DNA from: Spirochaetaceae bacterium
GTDB taxonomy: Bacteria; Spirochaetota; Spirochaetia; Treponematales; Breznakiellaceae
Assembly (NCBI GenBank): GCA_031257995.1
Contig: JAIRNN010000308.1
Span: 1-22,529, forward strand
DNA: 22,529 nucleotides
Reading direction: 5' to 3'
Shown here piece by piece: positions 15,802-22,338 of the stretch. How positions within the stretch are numbered: position 1 is the stretch's first letter; each line of letters starts with the position of its first letter. The notes under the pieces are model-generated. The model was not told the DNA's origin. It saw only the letters and a list, made by a program, of their open reading frames with translations, and ran no database searches. The position numbers and the translations under genes were made by a program.

Positions 15802-15903
15802 TCCACCGTAGGGGGACACCGCCGCCTTTTCCCTGAGTACCGTATCCAAAGGAAACCCCTTCGGGGCCTTGACCGGAAGGCTTATCTGGGGTATTGTCGC
15901 GGG

Positions 15904-17382
15904 GTGGGGTGTTTTTCTTCTGCCGAGGCGGTTTTTGCGTATCTCGACCAGTTCATCAGCGCGGATGTGTGGGCTATCCCGAAGCATCTGCGGGCGGAAC
16001 GGCTTGCGTTGCTTGCCGAGGCGGGAGGGTGCCCTGAAAAGTGCGCTCCGGCGTTTCATGTGGCGGGGAGCAAGGGAAAGGGGTCGGTTACGGGGATGAT
16101 TGCGGCGGCGCTTGATGCGGCGGGATGGCGGGTGATGTGGTATATGTCTCCCCATGTCGCGGACGTGCGCGAGCGAATCATGCTAGGGAGGGGCTTTCTT
16201 GACGAGGCGGTCTACACGGATTGCGGCGAGGAAGTACAGATGTTGCGTGACCGGGTCTGCGACACCGCCCGGCCCGAATACCGGCTCTTTCACGGCAAGG
16301 AAGAGAATTGTTATCCGCCGACGTATTTTGAACTGTTGACATCCTACTATTTTTTCTGTGCGCGGAAGGTTGGAGCGGATATGCAGGTGGTCGAAACGGG
16401 GATGGGTGGCCGTTTTGATCCGACCAATATTATTGATCCGCTGGTATCCGTGATTTCCGTGATCGAACTGGAGCATACGGCCTTTCTGGGGAACACGCTT
16501 GCCGAGATCGCGTATGAAAAGGCGGGGATCATCAAGCCGGGAAAGCCGGTGGTGCTTGCCGAGCAGCACGCCGAGGCGTTGCCGGTGTTTGAGAAGATGG
16601 CGAGGGAAAGAAACGCGCCGCTTTTCTACTTGCCGGATCTTGTGTCCATCGAAAACATTCGGGTTTCCGATCGGGGTACCCGGTTTACGCTGGTGCCGAA
16701 AAACCGAGTGGTGTTTGCCGAAACAATGGAACTCGGTGTCGGAATACCCGGCGCGGTACAGGCAAAAAACGCGGCCCTGGCAGTGGCGGCCCTCAAGATA
16801 GCGGCGATGGCCCCGAAGGGGCCTTCCTTGGGCCCGTTGGAGTACGAAAGAGCGGCGGTTCCCCCTTCGGGGGATGGGGAGTGCGGCGTGTCGGGGATCA
16901 GCGATGATGTGATCGCGGCGGCGCTGGGATCCTTCTTGCTTCCCGCGCGGTTTGAGAAAGTTGCGGATGATCCGCCTGTCGTTGTTGACGGCGCGCACAC
17001 GGCGTTGAGTGTGGAGCTTGCCGTCCGGGAATGGGCCGCGCTTTACGGAGAAGGCGGTATCCTTCTTTTCGGTTGCGCGAAGGACAAAAACGTCACGGCG
17101 ATGGCCCGCGCTCTGCTTCCCCATTTCAGCCGTGTCGTTATCACCGCGCCCGGTTCCTCCAGGGCGAGCCGTCCCCAAGCGGTGTTCGACGTGTTCACTG
17201 CGGAGACGGCGCGGATAAACCCCTCCTGCAAGATCACGCTCGTTGCCGGGACTCAGTATGCGGTGGCCGCCACCTTTGCCGAATCGCGGGAACGAAATGT
17301 GCCGTTTTTCTGCACCGGATCGTTCTATCTGGCGGCCGAGGCTCGGGAACAGGTCCTGCGGACCTCCTCCGGGGGAAATTGA
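15904..17382 (+). CDS. folC: Folylpolyglutamate synthase / dihydrofolate synthase with repeat-derived insert
   Basis: A 492-aa Mur-ligase-type enzyme that adds glutamate to folates using ATP; cytoplasmic. P-loop HVAGSKGKGSV (52-62), MSPHVADVRERI, ETGMGGRFDPTN, IELEHTAFLGNTLAEIAYEKAGIIKPG, then the C-terminal domain with LPARFEKV and VVDGAHT (usually DGAHN). GTG 15904 gives MGCFSSAEAVFAYLD and no strong ribosome site is seen; the repeat-rich upstream sequence may abut the start. The protein is longer than the usual 420-440 aa. Part of the excess is about 30 residues (APKGPSLGPLEYERAAVPPS and on) encoded by the same repeat module found in copA. Confidence 0.93.
   Translation: MGCFSSAEAVFAYLDQFISADVWAIPKHLRAERLALLAEAGGCPEKCAPAFHVAGSKGKGSVTGMIAAALDAAGWRVMWYMSPHVADVRERIMLGRGFLDEAVYTDCGEEVQMLRDRVCDTARPEYRLFHGKEENCYPPTYFELLTSYYFFCARKVGADMQVVETGMGGRFDPTNIIDPLVSVISVIELEHTAFLGNTLAEIAYEKAGIIKPGKPVVLAEQHAEALPVFEKMARERNAPLFYLPDLVSIENIRVSDRGTRFTLVPKNRVVFAETMELGVGIPGAVQAKNAALAVAALKIAAMAPKGPSLGPLEYERAAVPPSGDGECGVSGISDDVIAAALGSFLLPARFEKVADDPPVVVDGAHTALSVELAVREWAALYGEGGILLFGCAKDKNVTAMARALLPHFSRVVITAPGSSRASRPQAVFDVFTAETARINPSCKITLVAGTQYAVAATFAESRERNVPFFCTGSFYLAAEAREQVLRTSSGGN
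16805..16895 (+). repeat. Dispersed repeat module inside folC
   Basis: GGCCCCGAAGGGGCCTTCC, AGAGCGGCGGTTCCCCCTTC and GGGGGA match the copA module at 9447-9513 in order and spacing, but are read one base out of phase relative to copA. Confidence 0.8.
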
Positions 17383-17395
17383 AAATGGCTTAACC

Positions 17396-17478
17396 ACGGC
17401 TTCAATCACGTGGGATAGTGTGGCAACGCCCCTCCGGCATGATGGTTTTCCCAACGAGGGTGTCGTTAGCGGGTGCTG
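17396..17478 (+). repeat. Dispersed repeat ATCACGTGGGATA, copy 1
   Basis: TCAATCACGTGGGATAGTGTGGC, then GATGGTTTTCCCAACGAGG and TGTCGTTAGCGGGT, recur in the same order at 18666-18761. Both copies are open in one frame (S-ITWD-S/N-VA), so they may be fragments of a vanished gene. The remainder up to 17620 shows nothing recognisable. Confidence 0.6.
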
Positions 17479-17620
17479 TTGTGATTGCCGGCCGGACTTG
17501 CGGGAAATATTAAAGGCCGGCGGAATGGAGGGATTGGCGGTAGAGCGCGTGTCTATCGGTGAAAACCCTTTTGCGCCTTAGCAAATCTTTGCGATTAAAT
17601 TCAATGAGACAAACTCGCGG

Positions 17621-17833
17621 CTAATCCGGGCTTTTCCACACTATATTTATCTTCTTTGAATGCATCGCGCAATCAGATAAATATAAGTTTATCAAATTTT
17701 GATAGGTTATCCCTGTTTCTTCCGCCTGCCTTTTGAAAGAGTTGATGGTATCCACGTCTATTCGTATGGAAATTTGTTTCCGTAACTTTTTTACATACGG
17801 TTTCGCGTTCGTAAAATCGTATTCTTTCCTCAT
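17621..17833 (-). CDS. brnA: BrnA-type antitoxin (ribbon-helix-helix)
   Basis: A 70-aa protein: MRKEYDFTNAKPYVKKLRK, then the ribbon-helix-helix region QISIRIDVDTINSFKRQAEE, TGITYQNLINLYLSDCAM. This matches BrnA/CopG-type antitoxins that bind DNA and neutralise BrnT. It lies directly downstream of brnT remnants, the normal brnTA order, with its ATG just past the old brnT stop. It looks intact while the toxin does not. AT-rich against its surroundings, which suggests acquisition. The frame opens five codons earlier (17848), but ATG 17833 is the family-like start. Confidence 0.8.
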   Translation of the reverse strand: MRKEYDFTNAKPYVKKLRKQISIRIDVDTINSFKRQAEETGITYQNLINLYLSDCAMHSKKINIVWKSPD

Positions 17834-17834
17834 T

Positions 17835-18113
17835 TTATATACCCCCATATCCTTTTGTTTCGCTTTTTGTCGCTTTCCTCGCCGTTATTATCCTTAATTA
17901 TTTCATCACCCTCTTTATAACAATGGCACACAACCAGTAAGTTCAATCATTTGCTTAATCCCAAAATAATAAACCGATCTCCTCATCAGAATGATCCGGG
18001 TCGTGTATTATTTTACCATTGGGATCATAAAATACCGTTTCTGCCTCTTGGAACGAGATCTTGTGTTTTCTGATATTTTCTTGGTTCTTATTTTCGTCCC
18101 GGATAATTTTCAT
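17835..18113 (-). pseudogene. brnT: BrnT toxin, decayed
   Basis: From ATG 18113, MKIIRDENKNQENIRKHKIS, FQEAETVFYDPNGKIIHDPDH, SDEEIGLLFWD and then TAA, about 52 residues. The rest of the BrnT ribonuclease fold is still readable in other frames: LGLSK, a TGA, LNLLVVCHCYKEGDEII, then after another shift RIITARKATKSETKGYGGI up to the brnA start. At least two frameshifts and one stop are needed, so it is dead rather than mis-sequenced once. Its promoter has also been separated by an inserted element. Confidence 0.8.
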
Positions 18114-18115
18114 AC

Positions 18116-18530
18116 ATATGAGCCTGTTCCAAAACCCCAAGCAAATTTTAGAACAACCGCATTTACAGCGAACCTTCAAGACAATTTAACCGCAAAGGCG
18201 CCCAATGCCGCGCCCGAAACAGGCACAACGGTTGCGCATGGCGCAACTTGGTTTGTGCTAGGGGCGTTAGCGCGGTTATGCAGCATGGCGCGGCGCCAAT
18301 AAAGGCGGCGCTTGGATACCAGCTTCGGCACAGCGGTACTGAAGGCGCAAAAGGTCTTTACCGGCAGCCGCTCCTTTTACCGCCAATCCGCCTTCAAGAC
18401 CGCTTGTAAAGCCAATCGGCTGCCAAATCAGCACGCCTTTATCCTTATTCGCCTTCGCGGTTAATTCCTTACCTCTTTGTCAACTGACAGTAATACTCCA
18501 CTACAAATGAGTTTTGGAACAGGCTCATAT
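18116..18530. mobile_element. MITE-like element, 415 bp, 20-bp perfect inverted ends
   Basis: Ends ATATGAGCCTGTTCCAAAAC (18116-18135) and its exact reverse complement (18511-18530). A second inverted pair lies inside (TTAACCGCAAAGGCG near 18185 and CGCCTTCGCGGTTAA near 18449). No transposase is encoded. The flanks share only AC, so target duplication is unproven. It sits 2 bp before the brnT start codon. Confidence 0.75.
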
Positions 18531-18560
18531 ACTATACTTATATTATCATTACTTTGTCAA
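18531..18560 (-). promoter_or_regulatory. Stranded promoter of brnTA
   Basis: TTGACA (18560-18555), 18-bp spacer, TATAGT (18536-18531), pointing into the MITE. Without the element the -10 would lie a few bases from the brnT ATG. Confidence 0.6.
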
Positions 18561-18849
18561 CGGGCTTCCGGCACGAGTCGGCAACACGCGCCTCCGTATT
18601 TTGAACACAGAACCATACCCCGCCGCTTGTCCAGTTTCCCATTAATCACAGGCCTTAATCAGGGCTCTATCACGTGGGATAACGTGGCGAGGCCGGAGGG
18701 CCGTTGCCTACGGATGGCTGTGCTACCTTCCGATGCGATGGTTTGCCAAATGGGATGTCGTTAGCGGGTACGGCAGAAACGCGCCAAGCACAACCCTAGT
18801 TGTGACTTAACCGTTGTGCCCGTTTTGCGCGAGGCATTGGGTTATCCCA
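18561..18849. other. Gene-free stretch with dispersed repeat
   Basis: Includes the second ATCACGTGGGATA repeat (18666-18761). No ORF with a family signature or ribosome site is seen before the DeoR promoter. Confidence 0.5.
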
Positions 18850-18878
18850 TTGAAAAGGCCGGATGGTTTTACTATAAT
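18850..18878 (+). promoter_or_regulatory. Promoter of the DeoR-family gene
   Basis: TTGAAA (18850-18855), 17-bp spacer, TATAAT (18873-18878). The transcript would start about 10 nt before the ATG at 18895, leaving only a short leader with GGGA. Confidence 0.7.
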
Positions 18879-18894
18879 ACCAACCGGGACAAGT

Positions 18895-19656
18895 ATGACG
18901 GATAAGCAGGCGGAACGGCAAAAAAAGATACTGGAGATTATAGCCGAAGAAGGCTGTGCCGGAGTCGCGAAACTCGCGGAACTGATGGGGGTTTCCAAGG
19001 TTACGTTGCGCTCTGACCTGGACCGGCTGGAAGAGAAGGGAATTATCCGGCATGAAAAAGGCCACGTCTACCCCGGTTCAAGCGACGACATCAACAACCG
19101 CCTGACCTATCATTACGCCGCTAAGCGCAAAATTGCCCATCGGGCCAGCGAGCTGGTCAGCGATGGCGAGGCGGTTATGATAGAATCGGGATCGTGTTGC
19201 GCCATTCTCGCCGAAGAGTTGACCGTAAACAAGCGCGAAGTGCGGATTATCACCAATTCCGCCTTTATCGCCGCATATATCAGGCGGCTGCCACGGGCCA
19301 AAATTGTGCTTTTGGGCGGGGATTACCAGAACGATGCCCAAGTGATGGTCGGCCCCATTACCCGGCAGTGCGCCCAGGGCTTTACGGTGGACAAACTTTT
19401 TATCGGAACCGACGGCTTTTCGGAAAACGGCTTTACCGGGAACGACCATTTGCGCGCGGAAACGGTGCAGTGTATGGCACTACAGGCCAGAGAGGTGGTC
19501 ATTCTTACCGAGTCGGAAAAATTTTCAAAACAGGGGCTGGTTCCCCTCCTCCCGTTGAGCAAAATCGGCTCGGTGTTCACCGACAACCTCATCCCCCCGG
19601 AAAAAGAAGCGTTTCTTACCGGGCACGGTATCAAAGTGTACAAAATAGAGATATAG
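18895..19656 (+). CDS. DeoR-family sugar-responsive transcriptional regulator
   Basis: A 253-aa cytoplasmic protein. N-terminal winged helix-turn-helix (RQKKILEIIAEEGCAGVAKL, then ELMGVSKVTLRSDLDRLEEK), then the DeoR sensor domain (KRKIAHRASELVSDGEAVMI, ESGSCC, VRIITNSAFIAAYI, KLFIGTDGF, VVILTESEKFSKQGLVPLLPL), which binds a phosphorylated sugar. ATG 18895 (MTDKQAERQ) is chosen over an upstream in-frame ATG (18814), because a strong promoter lies between them. Convergent with the glycyl-radical activase and near a ROK kinase, which it may control. Confidence 0.9.
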   Translation: MTDKQAERQKKILEIIAEEGCAGVAKLAELMGVSKVTLRSDLDRLEEKGIIRHEKGHVYPGSSDDINNRLTYHYAAKRKIAHRASELVSDGEAVMIESGSCCAILAEELTVNKREVRIITNSAFIAAYIRRLPRAKIVLLGGDYQNDAQVMVGPITRQCAQGFTVDKLFIGTDGFSENGFTGNDHLRAETVQCMALQAREVVILTESEKFSKQGLVPLLPLSKIGSVFTDNLIPPEKEAFLTGHGIKVYKIEI

Positions 19657-19667
19657 TTGTTCGGTAT

Positions 19668-19845
19668 AAGGGGGAAGTCTCCCCCTCGCTCCAGCCCTGC
19701 GGTCTTACGCTGCCCCCCTCTGTGGGGCGCCATGTGCGAAACACTGAGCGCGTTTTGGCATTTCTGCGGCACGGCGCCCATGAATGATTTAAGGTAAATA
19801 AATGCAACAGGGCCCCGAACACACCCCTGCAACGCTCCCATCCCG
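19668..19845 (+). repeat. Dispersed hairpin repeat, copy after the DeoR gene
   Basis: Starts with hairpin GGGGGAAGTCTCCCCC right after the regulator stop, then CGCTCCAGCCCTGCGG, GCGAAACACTGAGCGCGTTT, CATGAATGATTTA and ACAGGGCCCCGAA. It separates two convergent genes and could help terminate both, although no T-run follows. Confidence 0.85.
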
Positions 19846-19863
19846 CGCCATGCTTTCGCCGGC

Positions 19864-20631
19864 TTAAAAAAAGCACTCTATCCCCGCTTGGGCAATGATC
19901 GCCCGAAATCCCTCCACGTCTTCCCGGTGAAGCTGGGGAACGCCGCGCAGGGTGTAGGGGATGTTGAGTAAATCATACTTTTTTTCGCCAAATTGATGAA
20001 ACGGCAGTAACTGCGTCCGCCGGATGCCCATTCCCGTCAGCAGTGCCGCAAACCCGCGAGCGTCTTCGAGGGAGTTGTTGTACCCCGGTATAACCGGCAT
20101 TCGGACAAGGACGTTCTTGCCCGTGTCCAGAGCGGCTTTCAGATTTGCAAGGATTGGGCCGTTATGAACGCCGGTACCTTCTACATGGCGGCGGTCGTCG
20201 TAGTGTTTGATGTCGAAGAGAAGCATATCCGCCCGTGCGGCAATTTCCGTGAAAACATCAGGCCGGGCATAACCGGAAGTTTCTATCGCCGTGTGGATGT
20301 GTTCCGCCCGCAGCCCGTCCAGCAAGGCGGCGGCAAACGCGCTCTGGGTCAGCGCTTCGCCGCCGGAAAGGGTAACGCCGCCCCCGGACTCCTCGTAAAA
20401 CAGCCGGTCCTGAAAACAGATTTGCAATGTTTCTTCTATAGAATAGAGCCGGGAATCAGAATAGAGCCGGGAATCGGGGCCGTCTCCCATGAGGCAAGGT
20501 TCTGCCCGCTGGCTTTCGGGGTTGGAACACCATTTACAGGCGAGAGGGCAGCCCTTAAAAAACACCACCGTCCGTATACCGGGGCCGTCGTGCAGGCTGA
20601 ATTTCTGAATGTTAAACAAAAGACCTCGCAT
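19864..20631 (-). CDS. Glycyl-radical enzyme activating enzyme (PflA-like radical SAM)
   Basis: A 255-aa radical SAM enzyme. CPLACKWC gives the 4Fe-4S ligands Cys28, Cys32 and Cys35; the start FNIQKFSLHDGPGIRTVVFF is typical of activases, followed by GGGVTLSGGEAL, AIETSGYA, LLFDIKHYDD and VRMPVIPGYNN. It would install the glycyl radical in a partner enzyme under anaerobic conditions. It lacks the eight-Cys ferredoxin insert of many activases and is the short form. No glycyl-radical enzyme is in the window, so its partner is unknown. Residues DSRLYS occur twice in a row, from an exact 18-bp duplication (20441-20476). No ribosome site precedes the ATG. Confidence 0.9.
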   Translation of the reverse strand: MRGLLFNIQKFSLHDGPGIRTVVFFKGCPLACKWCSNPESQRAEPCLMGDGPDSRLYSDSRLYSIEETLQICFQDRLFYEESGGGVTLSGGEALTQSAFAAALLDGLRAEHIHTAIETSGYARPDVFTEIAARADMLLFDIKHYDDRRHVEGTGVHNGPILANLKAALDTGKNVLVRMPVIPGYNNSLEDARGFAALLTGMGIRRTQLLPFHQFGEKKYDLLNIPYTLRGVPQLHREDVEGFRAIIAQAGIECFF

Positions 20632-20638
20632 GGACTAT

Positions 20639-20647
20639 AGTATACCA
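20639..20647 (-). promoter_or_regulatory. Extended -10 of the activase gene, leaderless geometry
   Basis: TGGTATACT on the minus strand, the same extended -10 as at 7589-7597. The predicted start falls on or next to the ATG at 20631. No -35 at normal spacing. Confidence 0.5.
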
Positions 20648-20841
20648 TTCATTTTTGTTTTATGCCTGTTTCAAAACCGGCATAAGGTCAAGCCCAAGCA
20701 CAACCCCGTTGTATCCGTTGCAACGGGAGCTTTCCCCCTCCCTCCCTCCATTCGTTCTCTTTCATAAAGGTCAAATTGTTGCCAATGTACGCCCGATAAC
20801 CTTGCTTGTTTTCACAAGAAAACATCTTGACAAGAAAACCA

Positions 20842-20870
20842 TTGACAAGGGGAAATAAATGGTATATCAT
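20842..20870 (+). promoter_or_regulatory. Promoter of the ROK kinase gene
   Basis: TTGACA (20842-20847), 17-bp spacer, TATCAT (20865-20870). A second TTGACA lies at 20827. The predicted start is about 4 nt before the ATG at 20881. Confidence 0.65.
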
Positions 20871-20880
20871 AGATACGCTC

Positions 20881-21855
20881 ATGGAACAGTTTACGATAGG
20901 CATTGATGTTGGCGGAACCAAGACCGCTTACGGCTTGCTCGACGGGGAAAAGCGGATTGTCCGGCGGCTCTCCCATCCCTCAGACAGCCGTTGCCCGCCG
21001 GAGCGCTTTTTCGACCGGATTGCCGCCGGTATTGATGAGCTTTTGGCGGCGGGGCATATTGAAAAGGGGAGCCTTCGCGGTGTCGGGATAGGAATGCCTT
21101 CTTTCATTCTTTTTGAAGAAGGCCGCATTGTCAAAACCTCGAATCTTCCCCTTATCCGCGATTTTCCGGCCCGCGCCTACCTGAGGGAAAAACTTGCGGG
21201 GCTGCGCGTCATCCTCGACAACGATGCCCATACCGCCGCCGTCGCGGAACTCAGGCGCGGGGCGGGACGCGGCTTTGAGAACCTGCTCTACTGTCCGGTG
21301 AGCACGGGGATTGCCACCGGTATCATCATAAACGGGAAGATTTTTCGCGGGCGTTACGGCTGGGCGGGGGAAAGCGGGCACATGATCGTTACGCCCGATG
21401 ACGGCATTGAGTGCGGCTGCGGCAACCGGGGCTGCCTTATGTCGTGGTGTTCCGGTTCGATGATTATTAAGCACATCAAGAAATGGATCGAGGCAGGGGA
21501 ATCATCCTCCATCACCGAATTCGCCGGCGCCCAAGAACTCAACTGCAATCATCTGGCTATGGCCTACAACGCGGGCGACGCTCTGGCGCGCCGGGCAATC
21601 GCGCAGATGGTCACGTTTCTGGGGATATGGACGTACAACCTCTATGTAACGCTCAACATCAACTGTTTTGTTTTCGGCGGCGGACTGCTGAAGCTCTTTC
21701 ATGAGCTTACGCTCAACGGGAAACCGGGCAGCCTTTTGGATGCTATGAAAGAGGTCTTTGACAGGTACAACAAAAACACGATGCCGGTTTACTTCAAAGA
21801 AGCGGAGCTTGGCGACGACTTCGGCATCATCGGCGCCGCCGAACTGTTGTTTTGA
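20881..21855 (+). CDS. ROK-family sugar kinase (glucokinase-like)
   Basis: A 324-aa cytoplasmic kinase. Phosphate loop IGIDVGGTKTA at the N terminus, catalytic Asp115 in DNDA, EXGH (Glu164, His167) and zinc ligands His167, Cys178, Cys180 and Cys185 in ECGCGNRGC, so it is an enzyme rather than a ROK repressor; no helix-turn-helix precedes it. Odd: GCLE of the family reads GCLM here, and the usual GTGIG loop reads STGIATG, so sugar specificity is uncertain. ATG 20881 (MEQFTIG) is chosen because a promoter lies just upstream of it. Divergent from the activase. Confidence 0.9.
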   Translation: MEQFTIGIDVGGTKTAYGLLDGEKRIVRRLSHPSDSRCPPERFFDRIAAGIDELLAAGHIEKGSLRGVGIGMPSFILFEEGRIVKTSNLPLIRDFPARAYLREKLAGLRVILDNDAHTAAVAELRRGAGRGFENLLYCPVSTGIATGIIINGKIFRGRYGWAGESGHMIVTPDDGIECGCGNRGCLMSWCSGSMIIKHIKKWIEAGESSSITEFAGAQELNCNHLAMAYNAGDALARRAIAQMVTFLGIWTYNLYVTLNINCFVFGGGLLKLFHELTLNGKPGSLLDAMKEVFDRYNKNTMPVYFKEAELGDDFGIIGAAELLF

Positions 21856-21951
21856 CGCGGTTTCCTTATAATAGGGCGGCCTGCCGAGTGTGCGGACAAA
21901 GCGTAACGGGAGGTCGGAAGACAGCCGTCTCCCTGTCGGGAGATTGACGGT

Positions 21952-22090
21952 CAACAAGGTAAGACTTCTTGTCCACCGATTACACGGATTTTTTGTTTCA
22001 ACACACCGCTTAAATCTGGGGGAATCTGCCGCCGTACCGCGCAATCTGTGGACCTTTTGGCTTTTCGTTTCCTTAACGTGTTGACCGTGG
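21952..22090 (+). repeat. Palindromic element, twin A
   Basis: Starts CAACAAGGTAAGACTTCTTG and ends TTAACGTGTTGACCGTGG, so its ends are inverted repeats (GGTCAACAAGGTAA). Inside, GGGGAATCTGCCGCCGTAC and ATCTGTGGACCTTTTGGC are shared with twin B. Confidence 0.8.
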
Positions 22091-22100
22091 GGAGCGGGGG

Positions 22101-22229
22101 CAACAAGGTAAGACTTCTTGTCCACCGATTACACAGATGAACACAGATTTTAATCCGGGGGAATCTGCCGCCGTACGGCGCAATCTGTGGACCTTTTGGC
22201 TTTTCGTTTCCGTACCTTGTTGACCGTGG
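22101..22229 (+). repeat. Palindromic element, twin B
   Basis: Same order as twin A, with CACAGATGAACACAGATTTT in place of A's middle segment. Ends GTACCTTGTTGACCGTGG. Both twins are bracketed by GCCGTCTCCC-YGTCGGGA segments (21923 and 22231). Confidence 0.8.
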
Positions 22230-22338
22230 ATCGCCGTCTCCCCGTCGGGAAATTGCGGTCCGCGTATCGTAGATTTGCAGATACTATGTCCCGTATCAGC
22301 AGATACTACGTCGAGTATCAGCAGACCCCGCATCGCGG

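Larger units (their letters stand above)
15230..15903. other. Repeat-filled gene-free stretch of about 670 bp
   Basis: Contains AT-rich upstream sequence of radC (15230-15370), a full copy of the dispersed hairpin repeat (15374-15610), a 22-bp-period hairpin array (15692-15801) and further GC palindromes up to the folC start. No ORF shows a family signature. Confidence 0.6.

Noticed and set aside
16183..17454. Minus-strand open frame (423 aa) opposite folC
   Set aside because: Arg/His-rich shadow of folC without domains.
17243..17581. 112-aa ORF overlapping the folC end, with a CCCDC motif near its end
   Set aside because: The first half is folC read out of frame and the middle is a dispersed repeat. 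The tail (ILKAGGMEGLAVERVSIGENPF) is curious but has no start of its own.
19323..19841. Minus-strand ORF of 172 aa across the DeoR gene end
   Set aside because: It begins in the dispersed repeat and continues opposite DeoR coding sequence; no motifs.
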